DNA from: Planctomicrobium piriforme
GTDB taxonomy: Bacteria; Planctomycetota; Planctomycetia; Planctomycetales; Planctomycetaceae
Direction: 5' to 3'
Assembly: GCF_900113665.1 (NCBI RefSeq)
Contig: NZ_FOQD01000009.1
Location: 1 to 64,000 of the forward strand
Length of the DNA: 64,000 nucleotides
In this document: positions 34,224 through 43,617 of the stretch, in pieces
Numbering within the stretch: position 1 is the stretch's first letter
Layout of the letters: every line of letters starts with the position of its first letter
Translations under genes and position numbers: made by a program
The notes under the pieces: model-generated
What the model saw: the letters and a program-made list of their open reading frames with translations, nothing else
What the model was told of the DNA's origin: nothing
Database searches by the model: none

Positions 34224-37200
34224 TCATCTTCGAAAAACACATTCGTCGAAGTTCAACAGCATGTTGGCGACGCCGGAGAGTGCTGCGAGTGAAGCCTGAT
34301 CGAGTTTCTCATCGCGGGGATGGTCGCCGACGCTCAGGAAGGCGACGGCTTGATCCGGGTGAGCCTGAAAGTCGGCCAGATGTTCGTCGTACAGACGCTT
34401 GAGGATGGCGAGTTCCTGATCGGTCGGTCGACGGCTGGTGGTCCAGCGGAACAGGTCAATGAGCGACGCCTGCGGGTCGTCGGGATGAGTCTTCAGCACC
34501 CGTTCCGCGAGCATCCGCGCTGCTTCGACAAACTGCGGGCCATTGAGGAGGACCAGCGGTTGCAGCGGGGAAAGGGTTCGTTCGCGGCGCACCTGACAGA
34601 CGTCCCGTTTGGCGGCATCGAGCGCCATCATGACGGGAGCAGGACCGGTGCGGCTCCAGAATGTATAAAGACTCCGTCGATAGAGACCTTCGCCGGTATC
34701 GCGAGGGAGTGGTTTGAAGGCCACTTCCACTTCGTAGGGTTTGGCAGGGGGGCCGCCGATTTTGTCGACGAGCAGACCGCTGGCGGCAAGCGCGTTATCA
34801 CGCAGCATCTCGGCGGTGAGACGGTAGCTGGCCGCTCGGGTGAGCCAGCGGTTGGCGGGGTCGGCGGCTTCTTTCTCAGGCGAGACGATCGCGGACTGGC
34901 AATATGTGTCCGACATCACCATCTGTTTCAAGAGCCATTTCACGCTCCAGCCTGCCTCCATCCATCGACGCGACAGGGTGTCGAGCAGTTCGGGATGCGA
35001 CGGCCATTCCCCCTGATTACCGAGGTCTTCGGTGGTGCGAACCAGGCCGGACCCGAACAGCATCTGCCAGTACCGGTTGACGGCGACTCGGGCGGTGAGC
35101 GGGTGGTCGGGAGAGGTCAGCCAGCGGGCGAAGCCAAGCCGGTTCTGCGGCGCATCCTTGGGGAGATCTGGAAAGACGGCAGGCGTGCCTGCGAAAACTT
35201 CTTCTGCTCGGGCGAAGTAGTCGCCCCGTTCGAGCCGGTATGCCTGTTTGGGGGACGGCATGTCGTGCATGACCATGATTTCGGGAATCGACTCGATCAT
35301 CTCTGATTCTGCGCGGCGGGCGTCGCGCAGTGCGGAGAGACGATTCTGATATTCCGCGGACTGTGTCTTCAGGAAGTATTCGAAGAGCAGGTCTGGTTCG
35401 TTGGACTTCGGTGCCAGCGAGAGACTCTGAATTTCTATTGGAGTCAGTTCACGAGCGAAGACACGGAACTCATCGACCAGTCCATGCGTGAAGCCGTGGT
35501 CGCGGAACCGTTCCCCGATGGCGATGTTGTCTCCCCCGCCGCCGGTGATGTCTTTGGTGAGCTGGTCGCGGACGATCTCCACGTCTGCTGGCTGCCCATT
35601 GATGAAGATCTGCAGGCCGCTGGCCCGACTGGAACCATCGTATGTGACGGCGACGTGCTGCCAGGCGTTGAGCGGGAAGTCGGTTTTCGTGCGGACTCGC
35701 AACGAGTTGCCTGGATCGAAGTGAATGAGGGCAGCGCTGAGTTTTCCGTCTTCGATGAGCAGTTCGTAACCCCGGCTGCCAGCGTCAGTCCAGGCTCGAG
35801 AGCGATGAAAGACGACGGCCCGTTCCTTGTGATTCGGCGCGTTCATCCACAGTGAGACAGAAAACGGTTCGTAGCAATGAAAGTTCCCGACTTCCGTATT
35901 GATGGCATCGTCGCCGGTCAGCGAGGACGCTGTGCCCACTTTGCCAGGCACGGTTTGATTCGGGGCCGCAACCTGATCGAACGGCAGATGTGCGATCTGG
36001 CCGGGGAGTGCCTCGGGTAGAGCGGTGAACTCTTTGCGCCAGTCTTCGAAAGCAGCTTGCTGTTCGTTGCGACAGGCAACGAGTGCCTGTTCGCGTTTTT
36101 CAATCTCGTCGCGGGCTGCTTTTAACTTTTGCTCGGACTGCGGGTCCGTCAGTAGCAGAGTGGGAGTCGGGATGGCAGGAGTGAAATAGGAGTACAGACC
36201 GGACTCGTCGATGTCGTCGAAGAAGGCAAACAGCTCGAAGTATTCTTTCTGCGACAAAGGATCGTACTTGTGGTCATGGCAGCGGCAGCATTCGAGCGTC
36301 ATCCCGAGCATCGCGGTGGAGACGGTCTGAATGCGATCGGCGACGTAGCCGACGCGGTACTCTTCAGGAATGCTTCCCCCTTCGGCTTCCTGCGGGTGCA
36401 GACGACAGAATGTCGTCGCGAGAATTTCTTCCTGGGTGGCATTCGGCAACAGGTCGCCGGCCAGTTGCTGCGTGATGAACTGGTCGTACGGAAGATCGCG
36501 GTTGAAGGCGCGAATCACCCAATCGCGCCAGGGCCAGACGAAGCGGTCGCGGTCGACCTGAAAGCCATAGGTGTCGCTGTATCGGGCGACATCGAGCCAT
36601 TCAGCCGCCATCCGTTCGCCGAAGCGGTCGGACGCCAACAAGCGGTCCACCACTTTTTCGTATGCCTGCGGCGAGGCGTCGTTGAGGAAGGCGTCGATTT
36701 CTTCCAATGTCGGCGGGAGGCCGGTGAGGTCGAAGGTCACGCGGCGAATCAATTGTTCGCGACTGGCAGGCGGGTTGGGTTCGAGGCCATGTTCGCGCAT
36801 GCGGGCCAGAACAAAGGGGTCGATGTCGTTGCGGCCCCAAGGCTGACCTGTCGTTGTGGGCGGGTTCGATTTGCGGGGAGCAAGGAACGCCCAATGCGGC
36901 TGATAAGCCGCGCCCTGTGTGATCCACTGACGCATGAGATCGACCTGCTGGGCTGTGAGTTGCAGGTTGGAATCCGGCGGCGGCATCCGTTCGGCATCGT
37001 CGGTGGAAGTGATGCGCTGGTAGACGGCACTGTGGGCGGGATCGCCTGGGAGAATCCCTTTAAGGCTGGCGTCAGAGGCGAGGGCCGCGAACGCGCCCTC
37101 GGGTGTATCCAGCCGCAACTCTGCCTGACGGTTGCCTTTGTCCGGTCCATGGCAGACAAAACATTTGTCGGCCAAGATCGGACGGATGTCCCGGTTGTAT

Positions 37201-37331
37201 TCGACGTGTTTCGTCTTCGATGCAGCGGGTTCCGCGGCCGGGAGAGAAACGGCGGCCAGACCGGCGAACAAACAGATTGCGAGAACGCGTCGTCGCGAAA
37301 CTGCCGACGCAATGTTCCTCCACCACAGCAT
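34224..37331 (-). CDS. PSD1/planctomycete cytochrome C protein with LamG domain
   Basis: About 1035 residues from the ATG at 37331, where a signal peptide starts (MLWWRNIASAVSRRRVLAICLFAGL to PAAEP). Order: PSCyt1 haem domain with CFVCHG near residue 50, DUF1549 at about 140-340 closing with a second CRCHDHK motif, a LamG/concanavalin-like domain at about 445-640 (FSVSLWMNAPNHKERA, WQHVAVTYDG, GLVDEFRVF), and DUF1553 (PSD1) in the last ~330 residues. The LamG domain suggests binding of a carbohydrate or glycoprotein. It forms an operon with the DUF1501 gene 31 bp downstream. Confidence 0.93.
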   Translation of the reverse strand: MLWWRNIASAVSRRRVLAICLFAGLAAVSLPAAEPAASKTKHVEYNRDIRPILADKCFVCHGPDKGNRQAELRLDTPEGAFAALASDASLKGILPGDPAHSAVYQRITSTDDAERMPPPDSNLQLTAQQVDLMRQWITQGAAYQPHWAFLAPRKSNPPTTTGQPWGRNDIDPFVLARMREHGLEPNPPASREQLIRRVTFDLTGLPPTLEEIDAFLNDASPQAYEKVVDRLLASDRFGERMAAEWLDVARYSDTYGFQVDRDRFVWPWRDWVIRAFNRDLPYDQFITQQLAGDLLPNATQEEILATTFCRLHPQEAEGGSIPEEYRVGYVADRIQTVSTAMLGMTLECCRCHDHKYDPLSQKEYFELFAFFDDIDESGLYSYFTPAIPTPTLLLTDPQSEQKLKAARDEIEKREQALVACRNEQQAAFEDWRKEFTALPEALPGQIAHLPFDQVAAPNQTVPGKVGTASSLTGDDAINTEVGNFHCYEPFSVSLWMNAPNHKERAVVFHRSRAWTDAGSRGYELLIEDGKLSAALIHFDPGNSLRVRTKTDFPLNAWQHVAVTYDGSSRASGLQIFINGQPADVEIVRDQLTKDITGGGGDNIAIGERFRDHGFTHGLVDEFRVFARELTPIEIQSLSLAPKSNEPDLLFEYFLKTQSAEYQNRLSALRDARRAESEMIESIPEIMVMHDMPSPKQAYRLERGDYFARAEEVFAGTPAVFPDLPKDAPQNRLGFARWLTSPDHPLTARVAVNRYWQMLFGSGLVRTTEDLGNQGEWPSHPELLDTLSRRWMEAGWSVKWLLKQMVMSDTYCQSAIVSPEKEAADPANRWLTRAASYRLTAEMLRDNALAASGLLVDKIGGPPAKPYEVEVAFKPLPRDTGEGLYRRSLYTFWSRTGPAPVMMALDAAKRDVCQVRRERTLSPLQPLVLLNGPQFVEAARMLAERVLKTHPDDPQASLIDLFRWTTSRRPTDQELAILKRLYDEHLADFQAHPDQAVAFLSVGDHPRDEKLDQASLAALSGVANMLLNFDECVFRR

Positions 37332-37570
37332 GAGAGGCGATCCCTGATTCGAAGCCTGCTGAACCAGCGACAATTAAATGTTGCCGGAGCGTCAGCAGCA
37401 GCAAAAGCGAAACGTTGGCTGAGGACTCGGTGCTCATCGCTCAGCACGACGGACAGGGCACAATGCGGCACGACCATCGACGCGGCATTCCAGCGGCAGA
37501 ACCGCCGTCCGCATCAATACACGATCATACGTCTGAGGGGGTGGAGAGTCCACACAGAAATGGGTGGTGA

Positions 37571-37650
37571 ATTGTCCCGGACGCTCAAGTGGCATGCGGT
37601 AATACCGAGGTTCAGTTGTCTTGAAGCAACGTCTCAGCGTCCGGGACAAT
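37571..37650. repeat. 80-bp element with 15-bp terminal inverted repeats, copy 2
   Basis: ATTGTCCCGGACGCT (37571-37585) and AGCGTCCGGGACAAT (37636-37650) are perfectly complementary. An internal TTCA/TGAA stem (37611-37614, 37622-37625) sits where copy 1 has CTC/GAG. The element begins 5 bp behind the stop of the GTPase gene and about 240 bp upstream of the PSD1 start. Nothing else is recognised in 37332-37654. Confidence 0.8.
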
Positions 37651-37654
37651 GCCG

Positions 37655-39517
37655 TCAGGTGATTGTTCGCTGGAGTTCCTGAACGAGTTTGCGGACCGAT
37701 TGATACTCGGGGCTGTTGCGGACTTCGGCGGCTCTGACCAGTTCGCCTGGCAGGTCTCTTAACAGCAACCGGTTGAGCTGGTGCGACATCCATTCCGCCC
37801 GTTGCTGGGCGAAGGTGGTATGCAGCTGACGGAATCGAGCTTCAAGATAGCCTGCGCTGCTTGATGCTCCCTCGGTAATCACCTTATCGCCGACAGCGGT
37901 GACGACGGTACCGCCGACCGCTTCGCCGGCGAGATGAAATGCCCCTTGCAGGGCACTCTCGGCCACGACCGGCACAATAGCATCGCCGAATGGACCTGCT
38001 CCTGTGACGAACAGGGCCACGCTGATGGCCGGTCGCACGGCGGCGGCGGCGGTGTCGATTCGCCGGAGCAGTCGGTAGAAGTCAGGGCGCTCCTGACGGA
38101 AGGTGTGTAATTGCGTGTCGACCAGTCGCTGCACTTCGGCGTTGAAGTCGACGCTCTCGTGAGCCGCTTTCAGTTGAGCGATCACATCGGCTCGGGAGAC
38201 TCCGGTGAGCAGTCGAGCGATCTGTTCCTTGAGTAACGGATTGCCAAGATCGCGGATGCGTTCCAGCCGGTCCAGGCAGCGTTCGAGCACATCCAGTGCC
38301 GCCTGCCATTCCTGCTGGCGATAGAACTCGATGGGGCTTTCCGTCGGCGTCGAGGTTTGCTGGCGGATGAGTTTCACCGGCAGTGCGACGAACTGGCCCA
38401 GGCGGTTATAGAGGCCGTGGACCGAGGCAGACCAGCCTTCCCGCTGGTTTCGCCACCACTCCCGCACCTGCGCGATGAGGACCGAGTTGGGAAGGGTCGG
38501 CCAGCGTTCGATTTCGGCGAGCCGATCCGCCGAGAGCAGGGCGAGGGCGTCGGCGAATTCGGTCGAGCGGCGATCGATTTCGCGAAGCCAGGCGGGAATC
38601 CCGACCTGGGGATCGGAAACGTGTCGCAACGCGCCGGAGAGTGCCCGTTGTTTGATTTCGTCGAATTTCAATTGCGACAGATCAGCGAGGAGTTCGTGCG
38701 GCGCATTCGAAGGATCCGCTGCCTCGTCGGGAGAAAGCGGCCAGTCGCGTTCATAAAACGGCAATGTATTGGATTCGGCAGCGCGGCGGTCGTTGGGAGC
38801 GAGATACACCAGGTCGGGCGAGACTCCCGTTTCCGTACAGAACGTCTGCAGCCAGAGGGGCCAATAGGTTTCATCCTCCGGCAACAGGCACTGGTTAAAG
38901 ATCGCAATGACCAGTTTGCCTTCGTGAGCGGCGCGGCGGAAAAATTCCTTGATCGCGGCGTCGTTGTATTTTTGCTGAGTGAGGACGGCGATCAGGACGT
39001 CCGCACTTTGCCGCAGGTGGGCTGCCCTTTCCCAGTTGACGACGGCCACGCTATCGACGTCGGGAGTATCGAGGATGACGAGATTTTCAGGCGTACGATC
39101 GGTGGTCCGATAGTACAAACGGTGCCTGGGGTCTTCCTGTAGCGGCTGCTCAGGTCGCTCCCAGGGCACGACCGAGAACCCTGGGAAGAGGGCTCCCAGA
39201 TTGACGTGCGGCAGCAGGTCGGGAGAGATCAGTGCGGTGGGATGCTTTGTTCCAGATGCGGTCGGGCTGGTCGCGCTGACTCGGCCGCCGGCCAGATGGT
39301 TGAAAATAACGCTTTTACCGATGTTGGTGCCGCCGACCACGGCCACGACGAGGAACGGGTGGCTGCCCAACTGCGGCTGCAACTTCCGCGTCAGCAGCTC
39401 ATGCCATTCGCGACCTTCGAGCGGGGGGAGCAGCAGACTCCCGGCAGCCGTATCGAGCGCCTCTACAGCAGCGGCGAGCTGGTCGATCAGGGCGGCGCTA
39501 GCGTTGGCAGGGGGCAA
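37655..39517 (-). CDS. Dynamin/YfjP-like GTPase
   Basis: 620 residues. The P-loop is VVGGTNIGKS (61-69), switch II is ILDTPDVDS (D150, T151, P152), and a conserved PTASGTKHPTAL stretch around 85-97 may be switch I. A canonical N/TKxD base-specificity motif is not seen; FNQCLLPED occupies its place. The C-terminal ~300 residues are helical with a hydrophobic, Gly/Ala-rich segment (AISVALFVTGAGPFGDAIVP, about 505-525) that may contact membrane. The organisation resembles bacterial dynamin-like or YfjP/YcjX-type GTPases. Role unknown. Confidence 0.85.
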   Translation of the reverse strand: MPPANASAALIDQLAAAVEALDTAAGSLLLPPLEGREWHELLTRKLQPQLGSHPFLVVAVVGGTNIGKSVIFNHLAGGRVSATSPTASGTKHPTALISPDLLPHVNLGALFPGFSVVPWERPEQPLQEDPRHRLYYRTTDRTPENLVILDTPDVDSVAVVNWERAAHLRQSADVLIAVLTQQKYNDAAIKEFFRRAAHEGKLVIAIFNQCLLPEDETYWPLWLQTFCTETGVSPDLVYLAPNDRRAAESNTLPFYERDWPLSPDEAADPSNAPHELLADLSQLKFDEIKQRALSGALRHVSDPQVGIPAWLREIDRRSTEFADALALLSADRLAEIERWPTLPNSVLIAQVREWWRNQREGWSASVHGLYNRLGQFVALPVKLIRQQTSTPTESPIEFYRQQEWQAALDVLERCLDRLERIRDLGNPLLKEQIARLLTGVSRADVIAQLKAAHESVDFNAEVQRLVDTQLHTFRQERPDFYRLLRRIDTAAAAVRPAISVALFVTGAGPFGDAIVPVVAESALQGAFHLAGEAVGGTVVTAVGDKVITEGASSSAGYLEARFRQLHTTFAQQRAEWMSHQLNRLLLRDLPGELVRAAEVRNSPEYQSVRKLVQELQRTIT

Positions 39518-40095
39518 AAGACACTCTTGGATTCTGAAGCGTGATAGTGGAACAAGTTGCCGGGGGGCGTATCAGACGGCGAGCTGACAGGAATGCAATT
39601 CCTCTCCATCATGATGAAGTCTCGTTCCGAGTGCGAGTTCGAGCGTGTCTCGGACGTGAATCGCCAGCGATGAATATGGGAGTACGACCGTTTCGCTAAA
39701 GCACAATCGATACACGCGTAGCATGGCTGCTTTGAATTGAAGCAGGTGGTAATGTTACCACTAAGAATTATGGAATTTTTGTGATATTCCAATCCCCTTA
39801 TCGCTTGCATTCGTTCGTGAAGTTGACAACGATCTGCGCGGGAAGACACCGTGCGGGCACGCTTGTTCGAGGATTACTTCAAGAGTAACTGCTACCCGAA
39901 CTTTCTGCACTCTGGATCTCGCACCCCGTTTTGATGCTGCCGGCTCGATGCCAGCTTGCAGAAAACAGGCTTGAGGCGATGGCCGGCTGCCTTGCTTTCC
40001 CGTTTGCCTTAACAGGCGAAAGCAGAGCATTTCCCCGTCCTGATGAAGATCAGTGGACACAACACACCACCTGGCGTTAGAGGAAGACCCAATCA
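39518..40095. other. 578-bp intergenic region with hairpins
   Basis: Relatively AT-rich and without a convincing gene. It contains the perfect palindrome GTGGTAA-TG-TTACCAC (39747-39762), a preceding hairpin CTGCTT...AAGCAG (about 39729-39745) and TGGAAT...ATTCCA just downstream. It probably holds the promoter and a long leader for the small basic protein at 40096. A minus-strand open frame across 39487-39849 overlaps the GTPase start and looks spurious. Confidence 0.5.
39747..39762. promoter_or_regulatory. Perfect 16-bp palindrome, possible operator
   Basis: GTGGTAATGTTACCAC has 7-bp perfect arms around TG, about 335 bp upstream of the small winged-helix-like gene and 230 bp upstream of the divergent GTPase gene. 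It could be a repressor site for either. Confidence 0.35.
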
Positions 40096-40467
40096 ATGGC
40101 TAAGAAGAAGTCGTCACGCGCAGAATTCAACATGTCTGCAGAGATCCGCAACCTGCTGCAGAGCAATCCGGCACAGTCGAGCCGGGAAATTTTTGAAGCA
40201 CTGCAGACGCAGTTTCCGGGCCAGGAGATCAATCGGAACTCCTGCAATGTCGCGTTTTCACACGCCCGTCGTAAGCTGGGCATCCGGGGCGGATCGAAGC
40301 GCGTGGTCGTGCGTCGCGCCAAGCCGGGCGTCAAGGTTTCTGGCGGCAGCGTCGGCGGTTTGAACTTCGACGTTCTGAAAGCCGCTCGCGAACTGCTGAC
40401 CCAGGCTGGCAGCGCGGAAGCAGCCACCCAGGCGATTCATCAGTTGCAGTCTCTCCAGATCAACTGA
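40096..40467 (+). CDS. Small basic winged-helix-like protein
   Basis: 123 residues. A basic start (MAKKKSSR) precedes a region that reads like a small winged helix-turn-helix: SAEIRNLLQSNPAQSSREIF, then NRNSCNVAFSHARRKLGI. A basic GGSKRVVVRRAKPG segment follows, and the C-terminus is a helical Ala/Gln-rich hairpin (AARELLTQAGSAEAATQAIH). No signal peptide. This suggests a DNA- or RNA-binding protein; I know of no named family. The gene stands alone, has a long leader and a strong terminator, which fits a well-expressed monocistronic gene. Confidence 0.8.
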   Translation: MAKKKSSRAEFNMSAEIRNLLQSNPAQSSREIFEALQTQFPGQEINRNSCNVAFSHARRKLGIRGGSKRVVVRRAKPGVKVSGGSVGGLNFDVLKAARELLTQAGSAEAATQAIHQLQSLQIN

Positions 40468-40496
40468 TTGCGAATCGATCGCTGATCGATCACATC

Positions 40497-40535
40497 AAGG
40501 CACGCCCTGGGACTTCTCCAGGGACGTGCCTTTTT
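40497..40535 (+). terminator. Strong intrinsic terminator
   Basis: AAGGCACGCCCTGG (40497-40510) pairs with CCAGGGACGTGCCTT (40518-40532) with one bulged A and a 7-nt loop, running straight into TTTTT. This is the clearest rho-independent terminator in the window, 30 bp behind the 123-residue protein gene. Confidence 0.9.
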
Positions 40536-40558
40536 CTTTGCATTCGAAGACGCGGCTG

Positions 40559-41152
40559 TTACTGGTGAGGAATGGCGGTCGAAGTTGCGGCCATTTCAAT
40601 CGGGACCGGCAATTCACGATAGGTTGTGCTGATACAGCGAAAGCCGACGGAGCGATAGAGGTCGACGGCCGGCAGATTGTCGGCGGTGACGTCGAGATAC
40701 ACCCGGCACAGGCCATATGCCCGAAAGCCGCGTAAGGCTTTCAGTACGAGCGCCCGACCGAGTCCAAAGCCGCGATGCTCTGGCATGATCCCGACATTCT
40801 GGATCGAACCCAGCGTCGTGCTGTGATAAAGGCCTTGCACGGTGCCGCAGGGGAGCGGGCCGGTGAAGTCGTTGCCTGTGAAAGTGATCAACCACGTCGA
40901 CTGCGGCAGAAAGCCGGGGTGGCTGGCGATGCTCCGCATCAGGTCTTCGCAGCCAGGCACGCTGCCGAGGGCCGGGAACAGGTGCCGGTCCATCTCCTGT
41001 CGGAAGCTGGCACACTTTACAGCGGCATGCTGTCGCAGCAGTCGGACGGACCAGGCTCCCCAGGCGTAACCGGGGGGTAACTTCGCGCGCGGAATATCCG
41101 TCTGCCGGAAATCCAGCTCCATCCGATAGCGTTTGAAGTAACGCGTGGTCAT
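40559..41152 (-). CDS. GNAT-family N-acetyltransferase
   Basis: 197 residues. The acetyl-CoA binding motif A is QNVGIMPEHRGFGLGRALVLKAL (about 118-140), with the HRGFGLGRA pyrophosphate loop, and motif B VYLDVTADNLPAVDLYRSVGF follows. The N-terminal ~100 residues form the variable half. The substrate cannot be told; the gene has no informative neighbour. Confidence 0.9.
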   Translation of the reverse strand: MTTRYFKRYRMELDFRQTDIPRAKLPPGYAWGAWSVRLLRQHAAVKCASFRQEMDRHLFPALGSVPGCEDLMRSIASHPGFLPQSTWLITFTGNDFTGPLPCGTVQGLYHSTTLGSIQNVGIMPEHRGFGLGRALVLKALRGFRAYGLCRVYLDVTADNLPAVDLYRSVGFRCISTTYRELPVPIEMAATSTAIPHQ

Positions 41153-41407
41153 GGCGGTATCGCGCTGCAGGGAATGCCTGCTGCAAGTTTACCTCGCAGG
41201 TCACACCGGTCAAAAGGGGCGTCTCGGGAATTGCGAGAATTTCAGTCACGGCAACGCATAATCGAAAGACTCGCCTGTCGCCAAAGGGGATAGGGGTCAG
41301 GGGAGAGAGGACAGTACTGAAGGCAACATTGAGTCGGAATCGCTGTCACCGTTAAACTCGCCGCGGCTCGCCTCGTCTCTCCAGGAACTTCTGTCGTCAG
41401 GAACTGA

Positions 41408-43594
41408 ATGTCCACCCGTCGCATCTCGGTTCGCTGGAAACGTCATTTGTCGGCTCTCATGGGCTGGCTGCTCTGCTTGTTGAGCGTCGGCACGTTGGCG
41501 GCTGAGGAGGTGGTCGAGACCCCGCCGCCGTTGCCGCTGACCAGCCGGCTGGATCTGCTGTTTCAAAAGACAGTAAGCCTGCTCGATAAGGTGATTTTCT
41601 ATCGCCTTGGCCGAACGGAACGGTTGTCGGTCACGATTGCTCCGGAAGTGATCTACGTCCGGGATCGTGGAACTTCGGGACCATTCGAGCGGCTTGGAGC
41701 CGCAGACAACCAACTGCCGACGACGCTCACTGCGTCGGAGCTCGACTTGTGGTCTGCGGGGAAGAAACTGCTGCCGGGCATCACGATCAACGGTCAACGG
41801 CAGGACTACCGCTGGGGCCAGTTGGGAGACCGCCTGGTCGATTACGTGACAGTGAAGTTCAATCCACCTGCGGCGGGACCGGTGCGTTATGGGGACGTGT
41901 TCATCGCCGATTCGGACGGCAAAACGTTTCGGCAGCGCGGGCGTTCCCCCTATGAAGTGACGGATGTGGCCGTCAGTCGCGAGACGGTCGCAAGCTGGGC
42001 CAGCCAGGGGTGGCTAGCCGCACCTGCGAACCCTGTGCCTGGCGAAACACTGCCGGTGACGCAGGAATCGATTGGGGGCGTGCCGCTGATTGTCGCCTGG
42101 CTGTCGATTGGCGCACTGTTCTACACGCTCTATCTCCGGGGCGTGAACATCTGGGGGTTTCGGCATGCGATTGAGATCGTCAGCGGGCGGTACGATAACC
42201 CGGCCGAGACAGGAGAAGTGACGCACTTTCAGGCGCTTTCATCGGCATTGGCCGGGACGCTGGGCCTGGGAAACATCGCCGGCGTCACGATTGCGATGAC
42301 CATTGGCGGGCCGGGGGCGTTCTTCTGGATGCTGGTCTCAGGCTTCATTGGGATGGCGGCGAAATTCGCGGAATGCACGCTGGGACTCAAATACCGCGAA
42401 ATTTTGAGCGACGGCACGGTACTGGGGGGACCGATGCAGTATCTGCGCCGCGGTTTCGCCGATCGGGGCTTCAGACGGTTAGGGGGCGTGCTGGCGGTGG
42501 TGTTCTGCATCATGTGCATTCTCGGCAGCATCGGCGGCGGCAATATGCTGCAGGCGAACCTCGCGGCGGCGTCTGCGCTGCATCTGTTTCAGGATGCCGA
42601 ATACGAAGAACTCGGCCGACTGACGAAAGAGATCGAAGCCGCTGTCGACTCCGCTCAAGTCGGAACCCTGCAACAACAGCGGAACGCGCTCCGCGACCGC
42701 ATGACCAGCTTCACGACGAGCTTTAATTTCGTGTACGGCGGGCTGCTGGCCGCTTGCGTCGGACTGGTGATCATCGGAGGAATTAAGCGCATCGGTCAGG
42801 CGGCAGAAAGGATCGTTCCGGCGATGTGCGTGCTTTACTCGGGGGCGTGCCTGTTCATCATCTTCAAGCACTTTGGCCGCATTCCTGAAGTGATCAGCGA
42901 AGTCTGGGCGGATGCCTTTACTGGCTCCGCAGTCAGCGGCGGGATTATCGGAGTGATGGTGATCGGGACGCAACGGGCGGCGTTCAGTAATGAAGCCGGC
43001 ACCGGCAGCGCTCCGATAGCTCATAGCGCTGCCAGGACGGAAGAGCCGGTGCGTGAAGGCTGCGTCGCGCTGCTGGAACCGTTCATCGATACGATCGTCG
43101 TCTGCTCGATGACGGCGCTGGTGATTCTGATCACCGGAGCATGGAATCACGCGGAATGGGTACACGTTCAGGGGCTGTCTGGATCGGCGCTGACGAGCCG
43201 GGCTTTCGGTGCGGAGATTGCCTGGTTCCCGTATGTGCTGGCGATCTCGATTACGCTGTTCGCGTACAGCACAATTCTCTCCTGGAGTTATTATGGAGAG
43301 CGGTCGTGGGTGTATCTGTTTGGAGCCCGGAGTACGCTGGTGTACAAGACGCTGGCGGTGAGCTGTACGTTCTTTGGGACGCTGGCGAATCTGGGGAGCG
43401 TGCTCGATTTTTCCGACATGATGATTCTGGGAATGGGATTTCCGAACATCCTCGGCATTCTCCTCCTCGCGCCGGAAGTGCGGCGCGATCTGCTCGACTA
43501 CTGGTCGCGCTACCGCAGCGGTCAGTTCCCGATTTATAAACAGGGTCATCTGAGCTCTGCTGCTTCGACTCGTGCCGAAATGGCTGGCGACTGA
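41408..43594 (+). CDS. Alanine/glycine:cation symporter with exported N-terminal domain
   Basis: 728 residues against about 450-500 for normal AGCS (Na+:alanine) symporters. A signal-peptide-like start (LSALMGWLLCLLSVGTLAAEE) is followed by a ~190-residue soluble domain (LDLLFQKTVSLLDKVIFYRL to SWASQGWLAA) that should lie outside the cytoplasm. The symporter domain begins near residue 220 (VPLIVAWLSIGALFYTLYL). AGCS signatures: GTLGLGNIAGVTIAMTIGGPG, GSIGGGNMLQANL and FSNEAGTGSAPIAHSAA. An Ala/Glu/Arg-rich insertion of ~50 residues (YEELGRLTKEIEAAVDSAQ) lies in a loop. It would import small amino acids with Na+; the extra domain might bind substrate. Confidence 0.92.
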   Translation: MSTRRISVRWKRHLSALMGWLLCLLSVGTLAAEEVVETPPPLPLTSRLDLLFQKTVSLLDKVIFYRLGRTERLSVTIAPEVIYVRDRGTSGPFERLGAADNQLPTTLTASELDLWSAGKKLLPGITINGQRQDYRWGQLGDRLVDYVTVKFNPPAAGPVRYGDVFIADSDGKTFRQRGRSPYEVTDVAVSRETVASWASQGWLAAPANPVPGETLPVTQESIGGVPLIVAWLSIGALFYTLYLRGVNIWGFRHAIEIVSGRYDNPAETGEVTHFQALSSALAGTLGLGNIAGVTIAMTIGGPGAFFWMLVSGFIGMAAKFAECTLGLKYREILSDGTVLGGPMQYLRRGFADRGFRRLGGVLAVVFCIMCILGSIGGGNMLQANLAAASALHLFQDAEYEELGRLTKEIEAAVDSAQVGTLQQQRNALRDRMTSFTTSFNFVYGGLLAACVGLVIIGGIKRIGQAAERIVPAMCVLYSGACLFIIFKHFGRIPEVISEVWADAFTGSAVSGGIIGVMVIGTQRAAFSNEAGTGSAPIAHSAARTEEPVREGCVALLEPFIDTIVVCSMTALVILITGAWNHAEWVHVQGLSGSALTSRAFGAEIAWFPYVLAISITLFAYSTILSWSYYGERSWVYLFGARSTLVYKTLAVSCTFFGTLANLGSVLDFSDMMILGMGFPNILGILLLAPEVRRDLLDYWSRYRSGQFPIYKQGHLSSAASTRAEMAGD

Positions 43595-43617
43595 GTAAGC
43601 GGGGAGAAGATTTTGAA

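Noticed and set aside
39487..39849. 120-codon open frame on the minus strand
   Set aside because: It overlaps the GTPase start in another frame, is Ser/Cys/His-rich without pattern and has no plausible start context.
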